Origin: Varroa destructor
Lineage: Eukaryota > Arthropoda > Arachnida > Mesostigmata > Varroidae
Direction: 5' to 3'
Assembly: GCF_002443255.2 (NCBI RefSeq)
Contig: NW_019211456.1
Location: 34,185,608 to 34,249,607 of the forward strand
DNA: 64,000 nucleotides
The notes under the pieces are model-generated. The model made no database searches and was not told where the DNA came from. It saw only the letters and a list, made by a program, of their open reading frames with translations. Numbering within the stretch: the stretch's first letter is position 1; every line of letters begins with the position of its first letter. Below, piece after piece: positions 25,341-38,739 of this stretch. The translations under genes and the position numbers were made by a program.

Positions 25341-28182
25341 ACCTAGAAGACGCTGCCAGAGGGGTTCGTAAGTGCCTAGTTCACATCTGACCCATTGTAA
25401 CACGATGCTTCCGCAAAAAATAAAACGTCAAGAAATTAAGTAAAAGTGCTAAGCTTTGTTCATAGCTGCTTCAACCATCTATTCTGTACAGACGACTACT
25501 ATATGATGCCATACAATTTACTATACTTCGTTCAACGTCAGCTTAAGTCCAAGAATACATCAATTTTCGTCAATCTATCTTTCTTCACTTCAACACAATA
25601 GATTTTGATCATAAACTTTGATTGAATTTACCCCCATCCCTCGTTGGATCGATATATCAGCCTTTTTTCAATTTTAGTTCACCCGGAGCCTTCATGGGAA
25701 GAAACTTCAAAAATGAGCGCCGTCACAAGAAAATGTGAAACCCCTTACAACAGGTCTTTTTGGAATCAGGATGCGGAGTTACTTACGAATTCGAAACACG
25801 GCCATACCACGAGATTATCGTTTCAGCAAAACTCCAGCTAGTTTCAACAATACACCGGAACACGAATACCTAAAAACGAGGGTTTTTTCTCTTCAAGTCA
25901 TGAAAGTTCACAGGGGGTTGCCTATACACATTTTGATTAGCACCGCGTTCAGTATAGGCAACCGCTTAAGCATTTGTTCAATCTGCTATTGTCAGGTCGA
26001 GCTTTAATCAAAGGATAGGTTTTATAATACTTATTTTTTTCAAAACGGATCGGTGTTCGGCACCGGATGCAGCCTCTAACGCGCATTCGGTTATTTCTTT
26101 TTTTTTTTTTGGAAAATTCATCCTCAAACATTGAATTGGTTTGGTCCTATAAATGCGAGAATACTATTAGTTGATATATCGACTTCGTTTTATAGTGATG
26201 ATCATTGTCTTGCTTTATCGTCTTCTTAAGCTTACCTAATATGTTATAGGTGCCGGCCCTGTCGGTTTGAGATGGCTAACGTCGTGGTCAGCGTTAGATA
26301 ATGCCTGTGGATTATCGTGGCCAAATTTTAAGTGTTCGTTGTTGATAGTTCACGATATAACAGTTACGAAACGAATTGTGTCTACGCGCACTTTAAGATT
26401 TAAATTATTACACTTGTTTCTAAATTTAGCAGACGACGATTTTTTACTACAGCGTCACAGGAATTATACCGAAATCTGCCCACGTGGACTGGTTCAAGGC
26501 CCGCTAGGTTCATGCATCGTTCCGACCCCGGCGTATTGGCTCAGAGTAAGGTTTTTACCTAGGTGCCCGATTTTCCCCAATTCGTCATCGTTAAGTAGTT
26601 CACTCCTCCTGTGCCAAACTAGAATGTTCTTAGACAGAGACTTAACTGGACCCTCAAATGTTCAAGAGTTCAATACGATTTATTCATATCGAAAGCAAAG
26701 CGAAATGATATCTAGATGATGAGTTGGTAAAAAAAATTAGAGCATAGAAGGAACGGAACTGGCACATCTGAGCATGCTTGATAGCATTATATCATGACAT
26801 CTTAAGCGGTAGTACCGAACCTCCGAGCGACATTCTATAACTCAAGGAGACCGAGTTGCTTCTATACTGTGCCACTATATTCGAAGCCAAGTTCTGAAAG
26901 GGTGATAAAGTTTAGAAATAGAAACAGTTGTACACCAAACGACAAAGTAGAGTGACAACTCTACGCATCTACGCCTGGTACAATTTTAGTTTTTAGCAAT
27001 TTTAAAAGCAAAAAGTCAAGCCCTTAGTAAAAAAAAAAAAAAAATGTTTAATTATGCGCCTTTTTAGTTATGTTGGATCAGCTAGCTTGCACACGTGTCT
27101 GCTTTCATTATTTCGAGATAAAGCTGCCAACAGTACGTTGAGACAGAAGTGATGGGTTCCCAATAGAGAAGGTCAAAAACAGACATGGTGATACGGATTC
27201 ACTACATCGGCTGATCTATCCGTTGCCGGCTCGGCGTTCTTAGAGCGAAGAGCAAGATCGGGAATCACGCACAGGGTAGGCGCGTTTCTCGTTTCGTAGG
27301 CCGACCTGCGTAAATGAAACGGGCTTAGCTCAGCCTTGTTTTCTCGATAATGACTACAGGTTATCGTCTTAACATTACAATGATCTACACGCAGTGGATA
27401 CCGTTTCAGAGGTCGAAACAACATAGGCAGATTGTTATACCGCGTACCATAGACTTTTATAGTAGCGACGTTGTATGCGTAACCCACTAAACTGGCCATT
27501 AGCTTGGTAGACACGCTTAAAAGACAATCGATAATACTTGCTGCTCGAAATGACCGAGAATGGAACAGAAGTGTGGAAGTGTCAGGAACAGTTGAGTGAG
27601 CCCGGTTTCTTCGTGATCGTGTCGGTCTCAAATACGCATGTTGTCTTCACACGCAAGATGAATAGAACGTATGCGTTGATCGCTCGCTAAAGTTTTGAAA
27701 TTGATAGCGTACTTGCCAATCGAAACGAGCAATGCAGCTCCATTCAACGTTACAGATTGTACCACATTACTTTTACCAATTCCTTTTCAATGCGCATTTT
27801 CTGATTGTTCAATATCCACCGCGTTTCCTTTTCAACAAAAGGGGGCTGGGGTCGTTCTTAGTTATTGCCCTGCAGACCGTTGTCGTCGTTGTGATTCCCA
27901 ATGTGTCTGCTACCACTATCGAACCGAAGCGCCGCATTGTCACGACGGTCCTTCCATTTTCCCTGCTGTTGCTGTGACGTGCAATTATTGTTGTGCCAAC
28001 TTACCATTTCACCGATATTTCGGAACGGAGCTGCAAAGACTCAGCGCAGTGAGTCTTTCTGTAATAGGAAAAAAACGAACCAAACACATAGTTGTGAAAA
28101 GGGTTCGGAGTTGGGTCCATTAAGAGAGGCGGGCAGAGTCCGCAGGAGTTCGAATATGAGCACACTTTGCCTTTCGAGCTAG
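25341..28182. other. mostly non-coding
   Basis: A good acceptor (TTTTTTCAATTTTAG) ends at 25676 and a CAG|GTCTTT site follows at about 25753, with two of three frames open between or nearly so. This is a weak exon candidate. Frames of 150 codons at 26267-26719 (+) and 152 codons at 27173-27631 (-) have no domain or splice support and match chance expectation. An A16 run lies at 27029-27044. Confidence 0.35.
28035..28058. repeat. perfect 9-bp hairpin, 6-nt loop
   Basis: AAAGACTCA at 28035-28043 pairs exactly with 28050-28058. The core TGAGTCT/AGACTCA resembles an AP-1-type half palindrome on both arms. Confidence 0.85.
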
Positions 28183-28326
28183 CGGCACTCCCCACGAGCC
28201 CCGTTGTTCGAAAGGACAGTGTTGCACGAGAACGCGGAGCTCCCGCAGTACAGGCGTACGCAGGAGTACTGCCAGCAGCAACTGACGAATGACAAGCGTA
28301 CGCTGAGGGGCCTCGTTCATCGATGA
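28183..28326 (+). CDS. candidate C-terminal exon, hydrophilic, helix-like
   Basis: The plus-strand frame starts directly after an acceptor-like site (CACTTTGCCTTTCGAGCTAG) and runs 47 codons to a TGA at 28324-28326. GC by codon position in the last 33 codons is about 64/33/79 percent, the usual coding pattern of GC3 above GC1 above GC2 and unlike the AT-rich flanks. The product is rich in Gln, Arg, Glu and Leu and could form a helix. The complementary minus frame is also open for 85 codons (28120-28377) and Leu-rich, so the strand is not certain. No domain recognised. Confidence 0.33.
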   Translation, partial: RHSPRAPLFERTVLHENAELPQYRRTQEYCQQQLTNDKRTLRGLVHR

Positions 28327-30190
28327 ACAGTGGCGGTCTGGTGTTGTGCCTATATGGAAGAGTGTTGCGCCCGACACACTGTTCGTGTGGCCATAGGCTT
28401 AATTTTACTGTTTACGTTGCAGCTGTAATAGTTCCCGAGATCGAGCGTTAGCTCTGTCACACACCTCTATAATTGCATCTCAAAGCAGAGAAAGAAAAGC
28501 GTACCTCGTTAGTTTTGTTGGTTAGTATCAATAACAACAAACCTACAATCTTTCAACTCGGGAGTCAACACTCGAATCGTGGCATGGTTCAGTTATTTGG
28601 TAAACCGAGCATTTTGCCAAATAGAACCGTAAAGCTATCTTTTTAGCCCTAGTAAAAATGCTTCATATCATGGATATCAATCTAAGAGTGTCGACTATAC
28701 AGAACTAAGATTAAGTATCTGTACAATGTTCATTGAGACACTCTATTGTTTGAAGGAACTTCACTATCATATTCCTGTTCCGTAATACAAGCTTGCCTTC
28801 ATAATGCTAAATAAAGTAAATAGTTGTAAGATAACAGATATTTTACTAACCCAGACGGCCGTTCACCAGATACCAGATTAACGAGGCAGGTTTTATATTC
28901 ATGTAACCACTCGTAGATTGCCGGCTGAAATGAGATCTGTTTTTAGTTATCTCGTCCTAATACAAACATGACGAATTATTGCATTCTCCGACTTCTTATC
29001 CCTCAGCAAACCTAAAATGGTCACGAAACAAAAACACAAACCTTCGTTATTAGTAGGCTCTCTTATTTTAGGTCTCTGCATCGAGACAATGTTTACTACA
29101 CAAACACATATATTTCTAAATAATGCTTGTAAAAATCGAAAAAATATTCTCCTGTGGGCAAATTTTAATTTTCGGAGTGTCCCGTTAGGAAATATTGATT
29201 TCTACTAAATTTATTACCTAAAAAAAAGCTCAAGTTTTGACCTACCTGTACTTTATATAAGTGGTCTTGAGATATTTCTCTTTGACGAGTAAGCATTATA
29301 GGTTTGATTTTTCAAACGATAAATCGTAATGAGCCCAAGATCACTTTATTAGTGTATTATCGTTTAGCGTATCTTCAGTCTTAGCGTTAGCGGACGATCC
29401 AGCATCTAGAAATCGTATCTGATTATGCTTGCCCAGTAATATTATCTAGACATAACAGGTTTCCGATGTGTCCTAAACTATTCTGTCGAAGGTAGCTGAT
29501 CAGCTCGTGTGCCCCGCCCCATGTGCTTCAATAGCAAAAAAGGTGTCAGCTAAAATCAAGTGATATCACGAGTATACGTGAAGGCAAAATAGAAAATCAC
29601 AGTGTGGCTGTTAATTTGTATTTGTATGAGACGAGCCCAATTGAAATGGTAATCCGCTAATTGGAAAAGGTACAACAACAACAGAATCGGAAGGTTTGCC
29701 TTAAAGCGTCAAAGAAACGAAGCATTCTCGCGTTGTTTGCTGTTTGTATTACAGAAGACTAGACGCGCACAAAGAGTTGGGCTCCTGCGGGTGCCTATGA
29801 TCAAATTCTGTTGCTCAATATGTGTGTTGACGGTGTGCCAACGCGAAAGTGGCTATTGTGTAACACATTAGCATGCCGAACCCCATGCCCCGTATCTAAG
29901 CTTGCCATATTGGTGTAGTCATCATAGAGAATGCCCAATACTCGACCAACAAATTCTACTATTCATATTCATAATAATAAAAATAAATAATAGAACGAGT
30001 TCTACTATTCAAGTACAAGGTGTACTTTAGAAAAACAATACACTTCCACTTCATTCAGCTACTGGCTCGCTATTTAGGTTAGCCATAATATAATGAAGTA
30101 CATATTTAGATTTGGGTCTGCTAATGAATGATACTAATACTATTGGTAATCAATAACGAGCAGACGAAATGTACCTTGCTCCTTTCATTC

Positions 30191-30191
<1 letters not shown>
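28327..30191. other. non-coding, no gene seen
   Basis: AT-rich with no supported exon. A 12-base direct repeat (TTCTACTATTCA) occurs near 29955 and 30000. Confidence 0.45.

Positions 30192-30233
<42 letters not shown>
30192..30233. repeat. (TA)21 microsatellite
   Basis: Long perfect TA tract. Confidence 0.97.
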
Positions 30234-30234
<1 letters not shown>

Positions 30235-33200
30235 TTCGTGCAATTGTTTATCTGTATGATTCGTATGCTATTTACTTTTTCAATTGAAATATCGTTCTAA
30301 TTACGACGAGTGCGTGAAATAGCAGGGCAGTCGGTCGGCAGAAGAATCGGATATTTCCAACCGAAAAGATCCACTTCAATAGAATAGAACTTTTGCTGTT
30401 TGTCGTCATGTAAAAAAAAAATCATCAAGTTCTTCTAGATCGGACAACAGCAGTAATAATGAAGGTAATCGCATCACCTAAATCAACACGCACAGGAAGC
30501 ACGCTGAATCTATCAGTCTGTAGGCTGACACTCTGTACCCTGGATCTGATTGCAAAAATCACATTGGATGTTTTTTTTTTCAAATAATTATTATACTTCA
30601 TGGTGCCTTTGCTGCAGTTTATCTACTGTAGATTTTTTTTTCTCCGTGATGTAGTCAGCAACAGTTTAATGTTGTCTACGGTTATTAGACGGTTACGGTA
30701 GTTAGACGTTTGAATTGATGTTACGTCCTTCCTATGAGTGCTTCGATTTCATTATGGCGTATAATGTTCGGCAAATATTCTATTAAGCCGTCTCGCGTTC
30801 TTTTGCAAACTGGGATAATCTGTTCTCCAATCACAATGGAAAGCAAGTTGGCTGGCTGTAAATGTCGATAAAAAAAAAAACAGCCATTGCCTTTGAGAAC
30901 ATGTAAAGCCCCTTTTGGACGGTATCAAGTACATACTAGAGTGAACGCCCGCCATTTCGAGTACCTGTTTTGATTCCAACGGGCCTAACCATAGGGTCAC
31001 TTAAATTCCGCAATAATGTTCGCTTTATTCAAGTGTTTCACTATCTCGGTCAGCACCGAATAAAAAAAGCCTTACAATAACAGAGACCTAGCATCATGCT
31101 GATACTCTAATCATTTAGAAGTAGTTTTGCTACAAATCGGAAAAAACAAGCCCCGTAAGTTAGCATCCTCTATTATTTCACCTGTCAGTTCTATTTATTT
31201 TTAGTCAACTTATCTGAAACGCGTACTAGGGAAAAGCAGGCCTATTTAGACAAATGCATGTCATCACTTTTCCAATTGAAGCAGTAGGTCTTACCTATTA
31301 GGTATTTTCTTTCCACAAAGGCATTTATTTGTCCTTCAGATTTCAACCTTAAGTGAATGAATACTGGTGCCCCATTGAAGAATTAGCTTCGATCACGCTG
31401 TATATTATAATAGCATTTAGAGCAGTCTTTTATCCTCATGCATTTATTTCATAAAAAATAAACAAAACATCGGTTACGTTGCATTCTACTCGATGATACT
31501 CACGACGTGCAGCTGATATACATACAATCATGCCCCGCATGTTCCGAGGGATGAGGGATAGCACGTATCATATATATATAGATTCTGGTAAATTTTGGAA
31601 ATTTTATCGGAATAGTAATACTCTAGGCAACCGATACGAATAAAGAGCACACGCCTAGCATAGCAAAAGCATATTCCCAATTCTGCTCGTATAGGTCAGC
31701 CTGGTATTGAGGAACGCTTTCATCGTGAAAGGGCCATAGAGAAGACGATACCGTAGAAAATGATTTTAGCTGGATCGGCTATTTTTAAGTAGTAGTTATC
31801 TTGCCACGGTAACAACAACAACAGCTACAGTAACTCAATATACTACTTGGAGCTGTCCATCCATTAGACTTCTACCTGTCCTTACTGCAAAAGCTGAATA
31901 CCACGCGGAGAGTTCTCCTACGAATACGGTTGAGTGAAAGTATTGGATTATTTGTCGCCCCATTGTATAGTGGCAAACAGCTTTTTACGACGCTCACGGA
32001 TAGGTCTTTCGGGGCATTGCTTGCCTGCTTATGCATTTTTGCCCTTCAGCCACGAATGGGTCCGCATTCAATCCGGCCAGCAAGCAAGGTATCACATTCG
32101 TGTAAGTATTCCTGGCCTTTTTAGCGTCTCGGAACGAAAAAGCGTCTCTCTCCGATTTCCAAAGTAAGCATCCATTGTTATCTCCGCTGTCGGCTAACTA
32201 CGAAACGGAGAAAATTGACTTTTACAATAGCTTTTTTTTGGCTTAGCTAGATCCACACGCTTAGCTGTCCTATGGACTTTAATTAGTTCAATTTTCAATA
32301 ATCACGTCAGGCCCCAGTCCAGCCTTTCGAAGGCAAAACTCTGCAGTTTATTTTACTATCAACTACCGAGGTTTTTTTCATTCGCTGGCTATCTATTAAC
32401 AGCACGCAAAGCTTGTCTTCATAAATGGCCTAAATACGAAAGAGCCCTATAAAAACACTTACTGAGTAGCAAAGCACTACTTTTAAAGAATAGGCAAATT
32501 TAGATGTGCTAGGACTTCCTGGGCTACATGCAGCACTAACACGTTGCTTCGTCTTAAGTTACCGAATTTATAGATTATCTCCCGGGCGGCCAATAGAGGA
32601 ATCAATTAATTTACTCGCTTCCAAGTTAATTTCAAAAACTTCTCAAATTTCAAAAAATCTTCTAAAAATTTCGAAAAATAATTGTTCTAGCTAACATAGG
32701 TGTTGTCAGTCTCACCCTCATTCTTTTGGCCTCTCTATAAAAATACTAAGTGAGTTCTGCGGGAGTTCAGAGCCTTACATGTTGAAACTATAAATCTCTA
32801 TAAAAGTTAACTTCAAAATGCGCCAGATACTGCTTAGATCTTATTTCAGAAGTCAATGAGTGCCTTTGGGGACTTAAATGTACTTCCAAGTTAGGACTCG
32901 AGCTAACTTGTTAGGATAGTTTTTGCACGAAGGACCCTCCATTTGGCTTAGGTTATCGATTGATCGGGTTAGTGGTAATAACATTATTATTATGAACTTA
33001 ATGAAATGAGACGACAGAATGAAGAGAGCTCGACTTCGATCGTATTGCCACGATAGCGTTACTTTGTACTTACTTCGATAGTTACAACAGCTACGAAGTC
33101 TATTAATCTGTCGGCTGAATCGTACAATTCCAAGGTGCTAATGTACCCAATAGGGTAATTAGAGGTAAGTGTCACACATTGAAATTCATTAAATAACAGC

Positions 33201-33391
33201 GCCGGCTGTAACATTGCCCCACTTTTAATCGCCAACACTATTTCCTATAATGGCCCGTGCTGGCACTTTCCGAATTATTGTTATCATTAGCCGAAATTGC
33301 CCCTGACACAATAGAGAAACGGGTAATTAGAATCGCATGTAAAAAGTGGCTTTATTCTGTATCTATACATAATTTTACGTGCACTATTGAC
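30234..33391. other. non-coding, no gene seen
   Basis: No supported exon. An AGAG|GTAAGT donor near 33165 has an upstream acceptor-like ACAACAG near 33090, but the only open frame stops eight bases before the donor. Confidence 0.42.
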
Positions 33392-33406
33392 ATATATATA
33401 TATATA
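33392..33406. repeat. short (AT)n tract
   Basis: About seven AT units. Confidence 0.85.
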
Positions 33407-33927
33407 CTAAGGTCATTAGTTCGTCGTCCATACAGTCCGACACACTGTATTGAAACCAATGCATTACAGACATAGCAAAAAAATTAGATTTAATATAACG
33501 GTAAACTGTATGCCGTGTATAGACAAGTGCTTACATTGGGGCAAAAATCGCCGTTCAGCGGAAACTCGCATCGGATCGATGATTAAGTCGCACAGCTAAT
33601 AGGCATTAGAGGTGCTTTCCCAGTTTATCGGGCGTTATTTCAACGGTATATCTGCTTTGCTTTTATCCGTAAGCGTATTTTTATATAAGCATAGAGTTGA
33701 GTCGTTCTCATTTGCTTAGGTACAAACGCCCGCGCCAAATCTACCAAAACGACTAGCACTTCGTTATGTTCATCAATGGGTCTTTTAAAGAAAAAAAGTT
33801 TACAGTTTTTGAAACATAAAAAATAATATGCCTTGTAGGTAGTCGATAATTAAGTTAAGTTCCCACCAATGTCTGAGTGTGTTTTGCGGTACAGTTACTA
33901 GGCTAGTTCTTGCTAGTACATAACTAG

Positions 33928-34194
33928 GTTTCTGTGCCGCGACTCGAATCGACACCACTGAATGTCCCTGAAACATTAGCCATCAAACGGGCTACCTATT
34001 ACGCCAGTATAAGCGCACCATCCCTGGGCGGCGTAGTCAGCAATTATCGAAAAAGAATGACTATGAAGATGCCAAGAGTGCCCAAATATCGAAACGGCCG
34101 CCACAACCGGTCGCAATCAGATGTAAATAATGTGCTGAATGATGACTGTTTGGGTCAACAAGTGGCTACTACGAATGATGACGCGATAGAGTGA
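33928..34194 (+). CDS. candidate terminal exon, basic then acidic tail
   Basis: The plus-strand frame is open from just after TAG at 33925-33927 (a possible acceptor AG) for 88 codons to a TGA at 34192-34194. About 64 percent of codons are purine-first, and the last third is strikingly RNY (AAT GTG, AAT GAT GAC, GCT ACT ACG AAT GAT GAC). The middle is basic (RKRMTMKM, then Arg/His-rich) and the end acidic, a common layout of disordered nuclear-protein tails. No domain recognised. The upstream pyrimidine tract is weak and no AATAAA lies close downstream, so the exon limits are uncertain. Confidence 0.38.
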   Translation, partial: VSVPRLESTPLNVPETLAIKRATYYASISAPSLGGVVSNYRKRMTMKMPRVPKYRNGRHNRSQSDVNNVLNDDCLGQQVATTNDDAIE

Positions 34195-34526
34195 CGAATT
34201 CTTCGCGTGTTACAATCGAAAGTTGAACCCTAGGTGATAAATACGAGTAGTAGATGAAACCCGCAGTCTTGTTTGCCGCCATTTTCTGTTGGCCGCACGC
34301 AGGAAAAATAAGGATGCCACCGGGTTTTGGGCGAGTTCTCAGCAGTTTAGCGGTATCTAGGTAAACTAGAAACTGAATCGGGCTTATGTGGCCGCATTTA
34401 TAGGGAAAAACAGCCGTGTCTTGGGACGTTACCGGTAGAGCCCTCCTGGATACTGCCGCAGGAAGGTGCCCGTGGAAATGGATAATAATTTCTGATAGCA
34501 GTCAACTTCACTGAGCGAATACTTAC

Positions 34527-34723
34527 GTGGAACTGTGCAGTGCTGTCTAGAAATCTGTATGAGCCAATTGATGGCGCTAGAATTACTGATGCAACAGTCT
34601 GTCAAAATAAGGGAAAGTTCAAATGGAAAGATCAGGCGATGTTGACACCAAGCTCCACTGATATTTCTCTTTTTGAAACGTCCTGTGGTACACGGATAGT
34701 CTTGACATCTCATTGAGATGACG
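34527..34723 (-). CDS. candidate internal exon, Cys-rich
   Basis: On the minus strand a good acceptor (ACCTTATCCAACAG, just above 34723) and a strong donor (GTAAGT, 34521-34526 on +) bound 197 bases with one frame open throughout. The predicted peptide has seven Cys in about 65 residues and one hydrophobic stretch. An ATG lies ten bases in. The frame stays open past the donor to 34429. No domain recognised. A matched acceptor and donor with an open frame arises by chance several times in a window this size. Confidence 0.28.
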
Positions 34724-37406
34724 CTGTTGGATAAGGTCGCCTAACGGAATCTTTCGAGAAATGGAGCGAACAGACAAAGTGACATCTTTGCAGTAGCTGC
34801 AAATGCTTTCGTGACGATATCTAAATGAGGCATACCGTACATGTCCGACCGGTGTGCAAGGACAAAGCAGCAGTTATGAAAAATTCAAAGAATAGAAGTT
34901 TCCCGTTGACACACATCCTAGGTTCACTATTGTGTAGTTCCGAAGTTTTGAAGAACACAATAAGAGTCGGTAACATTGATCGGATCTATGAAGGTGCCAC
35001 AGTAACGTAGGTGGTGTCTCGACTCACCTCGTTGTACAATATAGTATCTAATATACACATTGTCCGCGGTCCGAACTTGTTTCTCTTAGAATATCGCTCA
35101 TCTTATTGTATACAATGGATAGGCGATCAGTCACCATCGGATGTAAGCTTAAGCATTCTACCTTTCCGAGTTGACCTAAATCCTAGTTTTACTTCTGCTA
35201 CCGCCGTCAAGAATTGCCTTCGACGGCATGCTTTTAGTACGACACGAGATGCATCTATGCACTGTTTCAAACATGGACCAAAGCTCAATAGTTCACATGT
35301 TACCATTGCGCCATCACGAGGACTGTGAGTTAACCTATAACGCTTAGTTATACGTCTCTGATCGGGCGAGTCAGAGGGCACTTTGCCTCACCGGCAAATG
35401 GGAGTAAAAATTGCACTTTGCTACGGGTAAACGGGGATTACGCCTTGAGGGATGTTGGCGACACTGACCTTGACTGATCTCTGATGTCTTGGTCTTCTGC
35501 TGAACAGCGATCCCTAGTCGTTAACTACAGCCGTATAAGAAATGTTAGCCGACAAAGAGTACCTTGAAAGGATAACATCTACCGCCGATGGCCTGCATAC
35601 TCTGCGTTACATAGCACAAGTTAATGGTCAATATGCACGAAGAGGTCCCATTACGACGCTTCGAAGTCACCATCTCGGTGAAACTAGCGTTTTTAAAATC
35701 GAAAACAGATTTTCGGCTTAAGAAAATGTTCATAGTCGTCTGGTCGGCGCAGGTTCTATTACGTAGCTATTTCGTTTTCTTTAGCGCAATGTTAAGATTT
35801 CTCTGATAGCTTATCGTAACGCGAGCGACTAGCGTCGTCGTCGTCGTTGAATGGCTGAGCAGACGGACAACTCTAACGAAATATACGCAGTAACGCTATA
35901 TCTGAGTGTAATAATGTAACGCGACGATGTGAATCTCGCCTCTGTTGCAAATAGAGATTTTTGACCTCACATGTTTTGCACCTTATAGGAACTGCCATAT
36001 ATGCTATAGGCGCGCCTAAACGTAGAATCAATTCCGCTAAAACGCCTACTATTTTGATGGTAAAATTGAGTGAGTATTTATCATCAGTTCAAATGGTGTT
36101 TTTGAGTGTTGAAATATTCGAAATTGGCACAGGATAATTAGAGGGGGGTACGGGTACGTATGTCGTAACTACGCCTGTCACTAGCACCAGTTGTAATTAT
36201 GCTAACGGCCGTCGGGCTGTAGCAACATAGACACAGAGATATTCACTTTTAAGGCAATAGTGGAATATAGCAGCGTTTAATTAAGTAGTTTCTATAAGTG
36301 TGGTGTCGAGGACGGTGACCTGATATGGCTGGCGGCGCAGCTGAAGTTAATTGTTTTGGCTTAAGTGTTTCCCGCGCGGGTTGAAAGGCCATTGGCTAAC
36401 GTATTCCTTCTGCTCTTGCGTTAGGACACGCTATTCGCATAGTCATAAACATACAGAGACAAACTGCCCTATTTAAGAAAATGAAAAAAAATAGTGTACA
36501 GATAAGACGTAAGAATCTACCGGCCATTTGCCGAACTGCGCTAGAAGAATGGACTTTCTGGTCACCTAAAAGAAGCGTCCAAGGGGCTGTCTATATGCAC
36601 GTACTTACAAGTACGTATTCTACAACAACGACAAGCATACAGCATATGTGATTCAAACTGATATGGAATGGGAGCTTGACACATTCGTATTAAGTTGCTC
36701 TCCCCATAAACAAACCCGAATTCTTGATTTTTTTTTTATGGGTCTCCTTGTTTTGTCATGAATCGAATTGTTGTCGTAAGCCAAATACTTCTTCACTAGT
36801 TACTCTGTCGTAAAGCATATGTAACGTAAGATATAGGGAGAACTTTGTATTTTTTTGGTTCACTTTACAAATAAGGTGAACAGGCGTCAGTATCAGTCTA
36901 TGCTATATATGCACATAGTTTTTGGAACAACAAAGTATCGCTTTTAGTTCTCCAGGTAGCTGATCGAACACTGCCGAAAGACTTGATCTTCGAATGGAAC
37001 CTATTCTCTGTAGCCCCAAGGAAGGAAGCCCCCAAAAAAACAAAAGCATACATTTATAACGTGCTTTACCAAGCTTCGCGTGATTGATACAGCCGTAATG
37101 GCACCAATATACCACTCATTATCGTCTACAGGATCAATAGAGCTGAAGAGGCGAAGTTATTGCTTATATGGCATCAACTAATATACTGTCGTAACATTAT
37201 ACACGGGCATATAAACATTTAATTAGAACAACGAGGAGACTCCTGATTTATGCTAGGCCGCCCGGTAAATTCGTTAATTGCGGAATCAATAGCTCGTCGC
37301 GTCCGCCAGCTATCCCGTTACCACTAACAGGAACAAAATGTAACAAATAAAAAATACTGCTCTCTAATTTGTGGTACAAGATTACAATCTATCATAGAGG
37401 CTACCT
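34724..37406. other. non-coding, no gene seen
   Basis: Short open frames near 34825-35380 lack splice support. A (CGT)5 repeat lies at 35833-35847, and an 8-bp hairpin (ACGTACTT with AAGTACGT) near 36599. Confidence 0.42.
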
Positions 37407-37421
37407 CCCCCCCCCCCCCCC
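37407..37421 (+). repeat. C15 homopolymer
   Basis: Run of 15 C (G15 on the minus strand). Isolated in AT-rich sequence. Confidence 0.97.
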
Positions 37422-38739
37422 TATAAGAGGCAGAGGATGCTCTTCAATTTGTACTAAAATTACGCATCATTATATCAAAGAGCGCAGAGGGCCAAGCCAC
37501 ATTTGATTCGAACGACACAGCAAAAAATGACTGACCTTGGCCGCAGTCCTGTGTGATGTATTAGCTAGCGGGGTCAGTTTTGTCAAACGCTAACGTACGT
37601 TTCATTCGTCTGTTTCTGCCAACAGTGAGGCAAACAGTGCACTATTTACACGTCTACAGGGCTCTTCTGGGTAGCACGAGACAAAACCACTACGTGGGAA
37701 AGCGTGGCCAAGGGAAAACAGGCCAAATGACTCGGGTACGGCGGAGAGAAATGGGCTGTTAATGTCGCAACAGAAAATGCGACGCAGATTTTTGGACATG
37801 ATACCCAATACGTTATCTTCAGCTGCTGCTAGCTAAACAGTGTTTGGCCTTATCTGTCCATGGACCAGGCACGATGCAGGACGAATGGCGAAAAGACAGC
37901 GTGTGGATATGGAACGAGAGTAATTTTGATGAAGGTAGATATGCGAACGGAAAAATCAGATAAGACGGCATGAATCACAGATGATGTTTGTATGAACGAT
38001 GTTAAAACGGAGTGAATATGCAAAACATGTCTATGCGGATTGAGCTGACGAAACACTTCGAGCAACTCATAACGCAGTATCAAGGTGCATTTATATGAAA
38101 TTATACTTAAAACACATGGTACATTATGTTAAAGATTGCTCTTAATAGTCATCCGTATTCGTCTTGCTCATTGTAAACGATTTTTTGGCCCTGAGGGCCT
38201 CGAGAAATTTCCAATTTTTTTTAACAACCCTTTCAACTATAAACAACCAAGAACCGGAGTCCTATTCAAAAGCAAACGCAGTAATATGAATTGATTTTTT
38301 TTACTTAATGGTAACCACCAATAACAAAGACAAGAGCTTCGTCAGGCCACACACGTTGTTGATTGTATCATGGATAACGAAGGGCTTACTGTTCAGGCGG
38401 ACTAGCGTGCTACGTCACATTCCCTCAAACGGTAGATTTACTTCAAGTGTAGCTACGGGTATTTCCAGCAGTATAGACAGTATTTGAATGTCCTAATACA
38501 TTTCTAGCAGGACTATATATCTATCGCTTTCAATTTCGTTAGAAACTAGCTTTATTTTGTAACAAATAAAAGCATACAATCGTCAGCTCATTAGCTATTG
38601 CTCCGGTATAGTTATATCATATAAACAGCCGATAGGGTTTACGCGAACGCCTAATTAACGTATCTCTAGTTTAATATGGTTTACGATGATTTTCTGTTAC
38701 GTAATCCTACGAGGGTAGACTACAGTGTCGCCTGTATAG
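37422..38739. other. non-coding, no gene seen
   Basis: No supported exon on either strand. Confidence 0.45.

Noticed and set aside
26267..26719. 150-codon plus-strand open frame
   Set aside because: No recognisable domain, and length is at chance expectation.
27173..27631. 152-codon minus-strand open frame, the longest in the window
   Set aside because: No domain and no splice support. At about 40 percent GC the longest chance frame in 64 kb is expected near 145 codons.
33091..33165. Exon before the AGAG|GTAAGT donor near 33165
   Set aside because: The only open frame stops eight bases before the donor.
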